Part shown: positions 8,825 through 17,409 of the stretch, piece by piece
Layout of the letters: each line of letters opens with the position of its first letter
How positions within the stretch are numbered: position 1 is the stretch's first letter
Source: Dyadobacter soli
GTDB lineage: Bacteria > Bacteroidota > Bacteroidia > Cytophagales > Spirosomataceae
Length of the DNA stretch: 64,000 nucleotides
Reading direction: 5' to 3'
Assembly: GCF_900101885.1 (NCBI RefSeq)
Contig: NZ_FNAN01000014.1
Coordinates: 62,001-126,000 of the forward strand
Translations under genes and position numbers: made by a program
The notes under the pieces: model-generated
Told to the model about the DNA's origin: nothing
The model's database searches: none
Seen by the model: the letters and a program-made list of their open reading frames with translations, nothing else

Positions 8825-8859
8825 AAAAAAGAGCTCATTGAAAAATGAGCTCTTTTTTT
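8824..8859 (+). terminator. Strong terminator directly after the right repeat
   Basis: AAAAAAAGAGCTCATT, loop GAAA, then AATGAGCTCTTTTTTT, a perfect 16-bp stem including the A/T tracts. Its position abutting the tRNA fragment suggests it is the original tRNA-Gln terminator, now separated from the gene by the cassette. The rest of the 328-base gap from darG to the TetR gene (8860-9067) holds only the TetR promoter region. Confidence 0.88.
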
Positions 8860-8987
8860 ATTTCCCCCACCCCCACCTTTCCGACATAAGAATACTCCTT
8901 AATTCCAGCGGTGACATCACCATTTAATAGCATTTCCAAATTTTTGCGACTTTACGGTGACATTAAGGAAACCATTTTAAAAATTTG

Positions 8988-9002
8988 GTTACTTAATGTA
9001 AC
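8988..9002. promoter_or_regulatory. Candidate TetR operator palindrome
   Basis: GTTAC-TTAAT-GTAAC is a perfect 5-bp inverted repeat 66 bases before the TetR start; another GTTAC lies at 9031-9035. TetR proteins usually bind such palindromes in their own promoter. Assignment is inference. Confidence 0.4.
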
Positions 9003-9067
9003 TTTTCTGCTATAAAATTTGATATGAAATGTTACATTTACTATGTTTTAACCTAAACAGCACCCAT

Positions 9068-9673
9068 ATGAAAGTAGACAAAGTTAAAAAGCGTGATCGC
9101 GAGCGCACGAAGAGTAAAATACTCAAGGCGGTCGGCGAAGTAATTGAACAACATGGCACCGAAAAAGTAGGCGTCAATCTGATCGCCAGAACTGCCGGAG
9201 TCAACAAAGTACTGATTTACAGGTACTTTGAAAGCGTAGACGGCCTGATGGAACAATACGTCAGGTCGGGAGAGTACACGTCAACCCTCAGCACCGATTA
9301 CATTGACAACATCCCCGAGCTGACTCCGGAAGAACGGAAGAAAGCTCTCACGTCCCTCATGCACACTTTCACGAACGATCTGCGCCAGCGTAAAGCCACG
9401 CGCGACCTGCTCCGCTGGGAAATCGGAACCGGAAAGTCGATGCTTTCAGACGCCCGCAACCAGATTGCGACGCGCATCCTGAGCAAAATAGGAGACCTGC
9501 CCTATTACAATGACACCAGCGCGTTGATCGCATTCATTTCAGCAGGCATTTATTTTTTGACTATCTCCTCCGATTATCGTGAAAAAATGCTTGATGTAGA
9601 CCTTCAAACCGATGAAGGATGGAAGCGAATCGAGCGCGTGATTGACAGTATTATCTCGGACGTCCGGGGTTGA
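9068..9673 (+). CDS. TetR/AcrR family transcriptional regulator
   Basis: A 201-residue DNA-binding protein. The N-terminus (RERTKSKILKAVGEVIEQHG followed by VNLIARTAGVNKVLIYRYFES) is the classic TetR helix-turn-helix; the C-terminal 140 residues are the variable ligand-binding and dimer region, whose inducer cannot be predicted. I choose ATG 9068 (MKVDKVKKRD) rather than an in-frame ATG at 9029, because the extra 13 residues are hydrophobic and not family-like and the earlier ATG falls among the promoter repeats. A strong terminator follows, so it is monocistronic; the target gene is not obvious. Confidence 0.9.
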   Translation: MKVDKVKKRDRERTKSKILKAVGEVIEQHGTEKVGVNLIARTAGVNKVLIYRYFESVDGLMEQYVRSGEYTSTLSTDYIDNIPELTPEERKKALTSLMHTFTNDLRQRKATRDLLRWEIGTGKSMLSDARNQIATRILSKIGDLPYYNDTSALIAFISAGIYFLTISSDYREKMLDVDLQTDEGWKRIERVIDSIISDVRG

Positions 9674-9685
9674 CGATAAAAAACC

Positions 9686-9725
9686 AAATGCCCTTCCCAC
9701 GAAACGGGAAGGGCATTTCCTTTTA
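9686..9725 (+). terminator. Terminator after the TetR gene
   Basis: AAATGCCCTTCCC and GGGAAGGGCATTT form a 13-bp stem with a seven-base loop, followed by CCTTTT. Confidence 0.9.
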
Positions 9726-9741
9726 TTGGCGGTTACTCAAC

Positions 9742-9749
9742 TATATTTG
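9742..9749 (+). promoter_or_regulatory. -7 element upstream of the flippase gene
   Basis: TATATTTG matches TAnnTTTG and lies 22 bases before the flippase ATG. No well-spaced -33 TTTG is visible. Confidence 0.4.
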
Positions 9750-9771
9750 CGGTGGAAAATACCGCATTTGA

Positions 9772-11274
9772 ATGAGCGTACTGAAAAAACTGGCCAGTGA
9801 AACCGCCACCTACGGCATCAGCACCATGCTGGGCCGCTTCCTGAATTACCTGCTGGTGGCCCTGCATACCAAGCTTTTTGAACCTCAGCAAATTGCCGCA
9901 CAAGGACAGCTTTTCGCCTACGCGGGCCTCGCCCTCGTCCTTTACACATTCGGGATGGAAACGGCATTCTTCCGTTTCGCGCGGGAGGAAAAGGACCGGA
10001 AACAGTACTACGATCTCATATTAAGCGCGGTGATCATGGTGAGCCTGGTCTGCTCCACCCTCATGTTCGTGTTCGCGCAGCCGGTCGCGGAGCTGATCAG
10101 GTATCCCGAGTCGGCTTCCATTGTAAGAATGTTCGCCATCATCATGGCTACCGACGGCATCGTGTCCATTCCGTTTGCACGGCTAAGGCTGGAAGGCAAA
10201 GGCAAAAAGTTCGTGATCATCCGGGTTACCAACATTCTTATCAACATTTTCCTGAACCTGTTCTTCCTGCTTGTCTGCCGTGACATTCATGCCGGGAAAT
10301 ACCTAATCTTCCTCCAACCGGCCGTAGATTTGTTTTACAACCCGCTTCATGCGCCGGATTACATCGTACTTGCGAACCTCATCGCCAATCTTGCATTCTT
10401 CTGGATGCTGCGGAAAGAATTCGCCGACTTCCGGTTCGTATTCAGCCGCGATTTATTCAAACCGGTTTGGGTTTACGCATTCCCGGTGATGGTCATGAAC
10501 ATCGGCGGCGTGCTCAATATGCTCTTCGACCGCGCATTTATCCAGTTCCTGTTGCCCGAAGGTTTTTACCCCGGCCGCAGCAACGAAACCGCCATCGGTA
10601 TTTATGTGCAATGCTACAAGCTGTCGATATTTATGAACCTGGCGATCCAGGCCTTTAAATACGCCGCAGAGCCATTTTTCTTTTCCAAAGGCGAAGACAA
10701 GAATGCCCCGCCGGTATTTGCGAAGGTCACCAAGTATTTTATCATCATCTGCGTGCTCATGTGGGTGGGCATATGCCTGAACCTCGACCTCTTTGCTGAG
10801 CTATTCCTTAAAAAGAAGATTTACCACGAAGGACTGGCCGTGGTACCATGGCTGCTGGCTGGTTACCTTTTCCTGGGGGTGTATTACAATCTGGCGACCT
10901 GGTTTAAACTCACCGATAAAACGCAATATGGTACCTGGCTCACGCTCACGGGCGCGGGCATCACCATCGCAACCAGCTTTGTACTCGTGCCGCAGATCGG
11001 CTACATGGGTTTTGCGATCGCATTTGCGCTGTCGGGCTTTATAATGCTTGTGCTTTGCTATTATTTCGGGCAGAAATTTTACCCGGTGCCTTACGATGTA
11101 ATGTCGGCGGTAGGCTACATCGGCGGGGGCGCATTGCTAATCTACGCCTCTTCTTTGTTTAAAATACCAAATCTGTGGCTTTCCGTACCCGTGCACATGG
11201 GCGTGCTGGCGGTCTTCGCTGCCGTGGTATTTTTGGTTGAAAGAAAGAATATTCCCGCATTGAACCGGCGTTAA
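9772..11274 (+). CDS. Oligosaccharide flippase / polysaccharide biosynthesis membrane protein
   Basis: A 500-residue inner-membrane protein with 12 or more hydrophobic helices and no signal peptide. The N-terminus (MSVLKKLASETATYGISTML) and layout fit the Wzx/MATE-like polysaccharide biosynthesis family, which flips lipid-linked sugars across the inner membrane. A charged insert around residue 110 (RLRLEGKGKKFVIIRV) is typical. Its substrate is unknown; the window has gmd, a GT4 transferase and kdsA but no compact polysaccharide locus. MurJ is an alternative but is usually more strongly conserved. It stands alone, convergent with the lipid ABC transporter genes. Confidence 0.8.
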   Translation: MSVLKKLASETATYGISTMLGRFLNYLLVALHTKLFEPQQIAAQGQLFAYAGLALVLYTFGMETAFFRFAREEKDRKQYYDLILSAVIMVSLVCSTLMFVFAQPVAELIRYPESASIVRMFAIIMATDGIVSIPFARLRLEGKGKKFVIIRVTNILINIFLNLFFLLVCRDIHAGKYLIFLQPAVDLFYNPLHAPDYIVLANLIANLAFFWMLRKEFADFRFVFSRDLFKPVWVYAFPVMVMNIGGVLNMLFDRAFIQFLLPEGFYPGRSNETAIGIYVQCYKLSIFMNLAIQAFKYAAEPFFFSKGEDKNAPPVFAKVTKYFIIICVLMWVGICLNLDLFAELFLKKKIYHEGLAVVPWLLAGYLFLGVYYNLATWFKLTDKTQYGTWLTLTGAGITIATSFVLVPQIGYMGFAIAFALSGFIMLVLCYYFGQKFYPVPYDVMSAVGYIGGGALLIYASSLFKIPNLWLSVPVHMGVLAVFAAVVFLVERKNIPALNRR

Positions 11275-11279
11275 AACAC

Positions 11280-12026
11280 CTATTCCTGCATTTCGCGGAG
11301 CAGCTTGTTAGAGAAAAGGAATTCTTTCAGCTCGGGAACGGTGGTTTTGGTAATTTCGGTATTCACGCCTTCCCAAAGTTTATCTCCCTGGTAAAGGAAC
11401 ATGATATTCTGTCCGATCTCCATCACCGAATTCATATCGTGGGTAATGATAATGGTGGTGATCTGGTATTCCTCGGTAATCTCTTTGATCAGTTCGTCAA
11501 TCTTCACCGACGTCAATGGGTCCAATCCCGAGTTGGGTTCGTCACAAAAGAGGTAGGCCGGGTTCATTACAATGGCCCGCGCAATGCCTACACGCTTCTT
11601 CATCCCGCCGCTGATCTCCGAAGGCATCCGTTTAGCGGCCTGTTCCAGCCCTACCCTTTGCAGGCAGAATGCAACCCGCTCGCGTTTTTCTTCCGGCGAT
11701 TGAGAAGTTAGCATATCCAGTGGGAAGCGCACATTTTCTTCAACGGTTTTGGAATCAAACAATGCCCCGCCCTGGAACAAAACGCCCATTTCGCGGCGGA
11801 TGGATTGCTGGGTTTCTTTGTCACAATTGTAAAAATCGCGGCCATTGTAAAGCACATTACCCTGGTCGGGCTTCACGAGGCCGATCATACATTTGAGCAA
11901 TACACTTTTACCCGTACCACTGCCGCCGATGATCAGGTTCGTCTCGCCTTTCTGAAACTGGGCCGAAATCCCCTTTAAAACTTCCTTACCGTTGAATGCC
12001 TTCGAGATATTGTTGATTTCAATCAT
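11280..12026 (-). CDS. mlaF: ABC transporter ATP-binding protein, MlaF type
   Basis: A 248-residue ATPase of the ABC system that moves phospholipids between inner and outer membrane. Walker A GGSGTGKS (residues 34-41), signature ISGGMKKR, Walker B YLFCDEP and the switch THD are intact; LFQGGALFDSKTVEENV is a subfamily mark of MlaF/Ttg2A. I start at ATG 12026 (MIEINNISKAF), nine codons inside the longest frame, because that is where the conserved domain begins. It lies immediately downstream of the MlaE-type permease on the same strand. No MlaD/MCE gene is adjacent. Confidence 0.9.
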   Translation of the reverse strand: MIEINNISKAFNGKEVLKGISAQFQKGETNLIIGGSGTGKSVLLKCMIGLVKPDQGNVLYNGRDFYNCDKETQQSIRREMGVLFQGGALFDSKTVEENVRFPLDMLTSQSPEEKRERVAFCLQRVGLEQAAKRMPSEISGGMKKRVGIARAIVMNPAYLFCDEPNSGLDPLTSVKIDELIKEITEEYQITTIIITHDMNSVMEIGQNIMFLYQGDKLWEGVNTEITKTTVPELKEFLFSNKLLREMQE

Positions 12027-12067
12027 TTTGTGGCTCAGTTGAGAACAAACCAAATGGTTTTAGTGCA

Positions 12068-12796
12068 TTACAAAAGCAGCTGTGCGAGCAGGTAATCGGC
12101 CACCAGGATCGAAATACAACTGTTGGTAACGGCCTGCGTGCTGGCTTTACCAACCTCCAACGCGCCGCCCGAGGTAAAAAATCCCTTGAAGGAAGAAATG
12201 GAGGCGATCAGGAAGCCGAAAACGAAAGGTTTTACACACATGAAAAATATATTATAGGGCACGAAGGAATCGCGGATACCGTATAAATAATCCCGTTCGG
12301 TAATGACGCCCGTGAGCGTCCCGGCCAGATAACCGCCCAGAATGCCCAGAAATGCGGAAAATATGACAAGCATCGGGAATGTGAGCATTGCCGCTACGAC
12401 TTTCGGAAGCACCAGATAAGAAGATGAGTTAATTCCCATCACTTCCAATGCATCGATTTGCTCGGTAATGCGCATGGTACCCAACTCGCTGGCGATATTG
12501 GAACCTACTTTTCCGGCGAGAACGATACAGGTAATGGTCGGTGCGAGTTCGAGGATTTCCATGTCGCGGACGATCAATGCCACGGTGGAAATCGGTATAA
12601 TGGGGCTCACAAGGTTATATGCCGTCTGAATACAAGACACCGCACCGATAAACGTGGATACGATCGCGACGATGAAGATTGAACTCACTCCGATACCCAC
12701 GCATTCCTCCATCAGCCTCCGCCAGTACACCGATAATTTCTCGCCCTTCCCGAACAACGTCCCTAAAAAAATGAAGTATTTACCGATTACAGACAT
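12068..12796 (-). CDS. mlaE: ABC transporter permease, MlaE type
   Basis: A 242-residue inner-membrane permease with about five helices. The central stretch AGKVGSNIASELGTMRITEQ and the following IDALEVMGIN are the family hallmark of MlaE/Ttg2B, the channel for lipid trafficking to maintain the outer membrane. It precedes the MlaF-type ATPase in an apparent two-gene operon. Its start is 62 bases from the divergent SDR gene, so both promoters must lie in that small gap. The MCE-domain subunit must be encoded elsewhere. Confidence 0.9.
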   Translation of the reverse strand: MSVIGKYFIFLGTLFGKGEKLSVYWRRLMEECVGIGVSSIFIVAIVSTFIGAVSCIQTAYNLVSPIIPISTVALIVRDMEILELAPTITCIVLAGKVGSNIASELGTMRITEQIDALEVMGINSSSYLVLPKVVAAMLTFPMLVIFSAFLGILGGYLAGTLTGVITERDYLYGIRDSFVPYNIFFMCVKPFVFGFLIASISSFKGFFTSGGALEVGKASTQAVTNSCISILVADYLLAQLLL

Positions 12797-12858
12797 GATA
12801 TCTTAATTGTATTCAATATTTTCGGGAAAATTAGGCAAAAAAAGAAGTAATCAGAAAA

Positions 12859-13569
12859 ATGAATCCATTAGCGGTTGTAACCGGTGGAACAAAAGGGATC
12901 GGAAGGGCAGCGATAGAAAAATTTTTAGCACAAGGCTTCGATGTAATTACCTGCGCAAGAAACGAGAGCGACCTGCTCGCACTGCAACAAACATTCAGCG
13001 AAAGTTTTCCCCAATCGAAACTAAGTTATTTAACGGCCGACCTCTCGGTAAGGGCCGATGTAGACGCATTCATCGCATTTATCCACAAGCACCCTGCGCC
13101 TGCGCAGGTACTTATCAACAATACCGGCGTATTCATCCCCGGGCAGGTTCATAACGAAACCGAAGGCACGCTGGAAAAGACGATGGAGACCAACCTGTAC
13201 AGTGCTTACCACCTCACGCGCGGGCTGCTCGCAGGTATGATGGAGCACAAAAAGGGCCATATTTTCACCATTTGCTCCACCGCCAGCATTATCGCCTACC
13301 CGAATGGCGGCTCCTACTGCATTTCGAAGTTCGCATTGTACGGTATGACGAAGGTTTTGCGCGAGGAAATGAAACCCTACAATGTGAAGGTAACGGCCAT
13401 TTTACCCGGCGCGACGTATACCGACAGCTGGAAAGGCACCGAGCTACCCGAGGACCGTTTCATGGATTCCGGCGACGTGGCCGAGTCGATCTGGGCTGCC
13501 TACGCCTTGTCTCCCAGGGCAGTTGTGGAAGAAATTCTGATCCGCCCGCAGCTGGGAGATTTGGATTGA
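12859..13569 (+). CDS. Short-chain dehydrogenase/reductase
   Basis: A 236-residue Rossmann-fold NAD(P)-dependent oxidoreductase. The cofactor motif TGGTKGIG is at residues 8-15; the usual NNAG is NNTG here; the catalytic serine lies in ICSTAS and the YxxxK pair in SYCISKFAL. The C-terminus is shorter than that of FabG. Substrate is not predictable; 3-oxoacyl reductase-like activity is one option. It is divergent from the MlaEF genes and followed by the ROK kinase 73 bases on; a weak AT-rich hairpin (GCAATTT/AAATTGC near 13585-13602) sits between. Confidence 0.85.
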   Translation: MNPLAVVTGGTKGIGRAAIEKFLAQGFDVITCARNESDLLALQQTFSESFPQSKLSYLTADLSVRADVDAFIAFIHKHPAPAQVLINNTGVFIPGQVHNETEGTLEKTMETNLYSAYHLTRGLLAGMMEHKKGHIFTICSTASIIAYPNGGSYCISKFALYGMTKVLREEMKPYNVKVTAILPGATYTDSWKGTELPEDRFMDSGDVAESIWAAYALSPRAVVEEILIRPQLGDLD

Positions 13570-13642
13570 TGAGTGAACAATAGCGCAATTTTACTAAATT
13601 GCCGCATTTTTAAAATTATTTATTAAACCCATATTTCATTTC

Positions 13643-14551
13643 ATGGAACAATACCTCGGTATAGACGTGGGCGGTACTAACGTAAAAATGGGGATCGTTG
13701 ACGCTACGGACGGAAGAATCTCGAATTTTTACAGTCACGATACCGCCAGCTGGCGCAGCTCCGGGCATTTTATAGACAGATTAGGTGATGCAATTGCGCT
13801 CCAACTCGTTGAATACCCCGAAGTCAAAAAAGTAGGGATTGGCGTTCCGGGACTCATTTCCCGCGACAGGACCACGCTGATCGAAATCACGGCAATCCCC
13901 GAAATCGACGGGATCACCATTGTTCCGGATCTGAAAGCGCGTTTCCCACAGCATGATTTTTACCTCGAAAACGACGCGAACGCGGCTGCTTTGGGTGAAT
14001 ATTATTTTGGAGAAGACAAACTTCCGGAAGACTATATTTTCGTAACCCTCGGCACCGGCATCGGCGGTGCGGCGATTATCGATAAAAAGGTATTCAAAGG
14101 CGGCGGCGGTAATGCCATGGAGCCAGGCCACGTTCCTTCTAAAAACGGAAAGGTACTCGAACGCAACATCGGTAAGAAAGAATTGCTCGATATGGCCAAT
14201 GCCATGCGCGCCGCTTACACTGGAACTACCCAGCTTCCTGCCGACGGAACGATCTCAACTACCGGACTTGTAGCAGCTGCTTCGGCTGGCGACGAGCTGG
14301 CGAAAGCTGTTTTCACCGAAATGGGTTACCTGCTCGGCGAAGGTCTGGTTTCGATGATCCGTATACTGGATATTACAACAATTTTGATCGGCGGTGGTAT
14401 TTCTGCCTCATTTGAGTTTATTTTGCCGGCAATTAACGATCGTTTCAAATACTGGCTCACACCTTATTATTTGAAAACCATTACTATCAAACGCGCAACG
14501 CTTGCGAATGACGCCGGACTTCTTGGCGCGGCTTCATTGTGTTTTGAATAA
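13643..14551 (+). CDS. ROK family kinase, probably glucokinase-like
   Basis: A 302-residue cytoplasmic sugar kinase. The ATP-binding loop GIDVGGTNVKMG (residues 5-16), the ENDANAAALGEYYFG catalytic region with the base Asp, LGTGIGGAAI, and a C-terminal GGGIS are present. The zinc-binding CxCGxxGC motif of many ROK proteins is absent: the equivalent stretch reads EPGHVPSKNGKVLER, so this belongs to the cysteine-free subgroup that includes some glucokinases. Substrate is most likely glucose, by family resemblance only. A strong hairpin terminator follows. Confidence 0.85.
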   Translation: MEQYLGIDVGGTNVKMGIVDATDGRISNFYSHDTASWRSSGHFIDRLGDAIALQLVEYPEVKKVGIGVPGLISRDRTTLIEITAIPEIDGITIVPDLKARFPQHDFYLENDANAAALGEYYFGEDKLPEDYIFVTLGTGIGGAAIIDKKVFKGGGGNAMEPGHVPSKNGKVLERNIGKKELLDMANAMRAAYTGTTQLPADGTISTTGLVAAASAGDELAKAVFTEMGYLLGEGLVSMIRILDITTILIGGGISASFEFILPAINDRFKYWLTPYYLKTITIKRATLANDAGLLGAASLCFE

Positions 14552-14696
14552 CGAATAACACCGAAACAACAGAGGTTCAGTCTTAGACAGTTTCACTCTT
14601 ATTGGTCCCTGCTTTATCCTCATTCAGGACATTAACCCTGAATATGATTACAAGGAATTTAATATATAGCTAAAACCGGTTATCAAAGGATTTTGC

Positions 14697-14749
14697 GGAT
14701 GTGGTGCAAGGTTCCCGTTTTATTCGGGAATTGCACCGCATCTTTTTTT
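14697..14749 (+). terminator. Terminator after the ROK kinase
   Basis: A long stem (GATG.GGTGCAA..TTCCCG pairing with CGGGAA.TTGCACCGCATC) followed by TTTTTTT. The rest of the 245-base gap shows no gene. Confidence 0.85.
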
Positions 14750-14796
14750 ATGCTTGATCAGGATAATTTGCGGAATTGCGGGTGATAACCCTGGTT

Positions 14797-16278
14797 TTAT
14801 TTTTTGAGCAAATACTTTTCAAACAAAGACCCTTCTTTCAGCGAATACTGCTTAACCACTTCCGGTCCATTTGATGAATAGGCCCTTTCAAGCATATCAT
14901 AAATATCCGTCCCAAATCCGCTGACATTCGGATTTTCAATGGTGTTCCGTTTCCCCTTTAAAACAAAAATCCGGTCGTAGTAGAATTTGACCGAGCTGGT
15001 GCCGTTAGCCACCCAGAAAACAATTCCCAACAGAATCCCTTTCCGGAGCTTTTGCTTTTTACTCCAAAGATTTACAAACAAATGGGCGATTGACATTCCC
15101 ATTATCATCTGAATGCAAAGAGCTGCCCTGATGTTCAGATCATTGTAGTAACCAACCTGAAATAAGCTTAATACACAAGCAAATGCAATGGCGGCCAGAA
15201 CAATGGTCCGGTCGAAGTAAAGTAAGTCGCGGCCGAAGAAAACGAACCAGATTCCATAGGAGAAAAACAGGTAGAAGGCATAATACACTATCCAGTCCGA
15301 TGCGCCTGAATTCCAGATTACCCTGTTGCTTTCCATATCCGTGGCCTGGGAGCCCGCCAGAAAGAGCAGCACCGGCAAATAAGCCAGTGTCGTTGTAATC
15401 AAAAACAGAAGACACCTGCCAAACGATTCGGCGATCAAATCTTTGAAATAAACGAACACCGGTATCAGGACGAACGGCAGCATACCCACCGTTGCAAACG
15501 GCGTCAGAAAAAGCGTTGCCGGAAGCAGGAACAAGAGTGAAAAAAGGTAGTTTTTCTCTTTGCAAACTGCCACAAACATGCTCACCATCAGTATGCAGGG
15601 AATCGTATGCTGTGGCGATTCGGACAGCGACCGGGTGAATACGGGCACCTGGTTCAATACAAATTTATCGGGAAGATAAACTGCGTTGTTCTGGATAACG
15701 CCCGATTGAGGGGCGAGCCAGTCAAGAAGCGGGTAGCAGATGCTGATATATGCGCCGATCAATAGCGAAAGGCAAACAAAAATTCGTTGCCAGAATCCGA
15801 AGTGAATGAACTTGATCTGTGTCCAGATGAAGGTTAATGTTACTCCTGCCGCACACCACAGGAAAAAGTAATATTTGGCCCATGACAACGACGTGCATTT
15901 ACTTAATAGCGCCGGGATCAGGTAAAATCCCAGGTAATAACACATATAAATCCCCTTGTCTTCTTCATAAATAGGCAAGGGCTTGGTCGCCAGAATATTC
16001 AGCTTGTAATTGTGAATGAGGTAATCGTAACTCTGGTAGGGCACCATGCCAAATTCCGACAGGCTACAAACGATCAGCGCGAGGATGGCCGATGATATTA
16101 CAATTGGTTTGAGGTTAATTTCCGGGCTGTCGCGACCGAGGCCCCGAACGGACATGGCGAAAGCAAATGAGCAGGCTATCAGGGACACGGTCGCATATAT
16201 CGGTGCTAGCCAATACCAGATAAATAATACCGATGGAAGAGCGATGTAGGCAAGAGTAACATATGTAAGCCGCTTCAT
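14797..16278 (-). CDS. Polytopic membrane protein of unknown function
   Basis: A 493-residue integral membrane protein with roughly 11 hydrophobic helices and one larger loop after the third or fourth (YQSYDYLIHNYKLNILATKP). I do not recognise a named family. The layout of many helices, an acidic residue in an early external loop and a soluble tail of about 60 residues recalls GT-C fold glycosyltransferases or O-antigen polymerases, but no decisive motif is seen. The gene begins three bases after the murB stop, so it is probably co-transcribed with murB, suggesting an envelope-related task. A strong terminator-like hairpin lies beyond its 3' end. Confidence 0.8.
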   Translation of the reverse strand: MKRLTYVTLAYIALPSVLFIWYWLAPIYATVSLIACSFAFAMSVRGLGRDSPEINLKPIVISSAILALIVCSLSEFGMVPYQSYDYLIHNYKLNILATKPLPIYEEDKGIYMCYYLGFYLIPALLSKCTSLSWAKYYFFLWCAAGVTLTFIWTQIKFIHFGFWQRIFVCLSLLIGAYISICYPLLDWLAPQSGVIQNNAVYLPDKFVLNQVPVFTRSLSESPQHTIPCILMVSMFVAVCKEKNYLFSLLFLLPATLFLTPFATVGMLPFVLIPVFVYFKDLIAESFGRCLLFLITTTLAYLPVLLFLAGSQATDMESNRVIWNSGASDWIVYYAFYLFFSYGIWFVFFGRDLLYFDRTIVLAAIAFACVLSLFQVGYYNDLNIRAALCIQMIMGMSIAHLFVNLWSKKQKLRKGILLGIVFWVANGTSSVKFYYDRIFVLKGKRNTIENPNVSGFGTDIYDMLERAYSSNGPEVVKQYSLKEGSLFEKYLLKK

Positions 16279-16281
16279 TCA

Positions 16282-17298
16282 TTAATGAATATTAACCTCG
16301 ACGTTGAGAGTTATCCCGAACTTTTTATTTACAGATTCACGTATTTTTTCCGACAATGCCTTGATTTTCGCCCCCGAGCCGCCACCGTAATTGACAAGTA
16401 CCAGCGCCTGCCGTGCATGAACGCCGATATCGTCTTCCCGGTAACCTTTCCAGCCCGCCCGCTCGATCAGCCAGCCCGCCGGAACTTTGGTGGTTTCGGC
16501 GTCGACAGGGTAGCCCGGTATTTCGGGGAACAATTCCCGTAAATGGGCAAATTGCGCAACGGGGATTTCAGGGTTTTTAAAAAAACTTCCTGCATTACCG
16601 ATTTCGGCAGGGTCAGGCAATTTGCTTCGCCGGATCTGCATGATTGCCTCGCTGACGTCACGGATAGTTGGAATCTCCGCCCCCATTTCCCGCAAAGTCT
16701 TTTGAACATCTCCGTATGCCGCATTCAGAACAGGCTTCTTATTCAGTCTGAAAGTGGCACCGGTAATCACATATTTGTCTTTCAAAGACTTCTTGAATAC
16801 GCTTTCGCGGTAGCCGAACTGGCACTCTTCATTACTGAAAATACGTTTTTCGCCGCTTTCGATGTCTACCGCCTCCACGCATTCGATCACGCTTTTAACT
16901 TCCACGCCGTATGCGCCGATATTCTGCATGGGAGCCGCGCCAACCGTTCCGGGAATGAGCGAGAGGTTTTCCACGCCGCCATAGCCTTTATCCACACAAT
17001 GCATTACGAAATCGTGCCAAACCTCACCCGCGCCCACTGCCAGCACGACCGTTTCCTCATTTTCTTCCACAACTGTGATACCCACGATAGCCGGGTGGAT
17101 CACGAGCGCTTCGATGTCCCTGGTAAGCAAAATATTGCTGCCGCCGCCGAGGATGAACTTTGGCGTATTCTTCCACTCAGGATCATGCAAAATGGCCGCT
17201 AATTCATCGACAGAGTGCACATTTATAAAAAACCTGGCATCGGCATCGAGCCCGAATGTATTGAGATGGCGAAGCGAAACGTTGGATTGTACTAGCAT
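16282..17298 (-). CDS. murB: UDP-N-acetylenolpyruvoylglucosamine reductase
   Basis: A 338-residue FAD enzyme that uses NADPH to reduce UDP-GlcNAc-enolpyruvate to UDP-MurNAc, the second committed step of peptidoglycan synthesis. Visible are the FAD-binding GGGSNIL (about residues 52-58), MQNIGAYGVEV, FGYRESVFK, and GNAGSFFKNP whose serine is the proton donor. The YRESVFK loop and total length place it with E. coli-like type I MurB. It is the first gene of a pair with the membrane protein at 14797. An isoalloxazine oxidoreductase of another kind is not plausible given the motif set. Confidence 0.95.
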   Translation of the reverse strand: MLVQSNVSLRHLNTFGLDADARFFINVHSVDELAAILHDPEWKNTPKFILGGGSNILLTRDIEALVIHPAIVGITVVEENEETVVLAVGAGEVWHDFVMHCVDKGYGGVENLSLIPGTVGAAPMQNIGAYGVEVKSVIECVEAVDIESGEKRIFSNEECQFGYRESVFKKSLKDKYVITGATFRLNKKPVLNAAYGDVQKTLREMGAEIPTIRDVSEAIMQIRRSKLPDPAEIGNAGSFFKNPEIPVAQFAHLRELFPEIPGYPVDAETTKVPAGWLIERAGWKGYREDDIGVHARQALVLVNYGGGSGAKIKALSEKIRESVNKKFGITLNVEVNIH

Positions 17299-17375
17299 TG
17301 AAATCGGGGATAAACCGGGTAAAGTTAGGTATTACATTCAAAATTCAGTGGTATGGTGATTCATCCAATTTTGAT

Positions 17376-17383
17376 TAAGTTTG
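17376..17383 (+). promoter_or_regulatory. -7 element upstream of the SPOR lipoprotein
   Basis: TAAGTTTG fits TAnnTTTG and lies 27 bases before ATG 17410. If used, it excludes the earlier ATG at 17353 as the start. Confidence 0.35.
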
Positions 17384-17409
17384 TGGGCTCAGTTACAATG
17401 GTTCAGGAT

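Noticed and set aside
13585..13602. AT-rich GCAATTT/AAATTGC hairpin after the SDR gene as a terminator
   Set aside because: Stem is short and weak and the following T-run is offset; not called as a feature.
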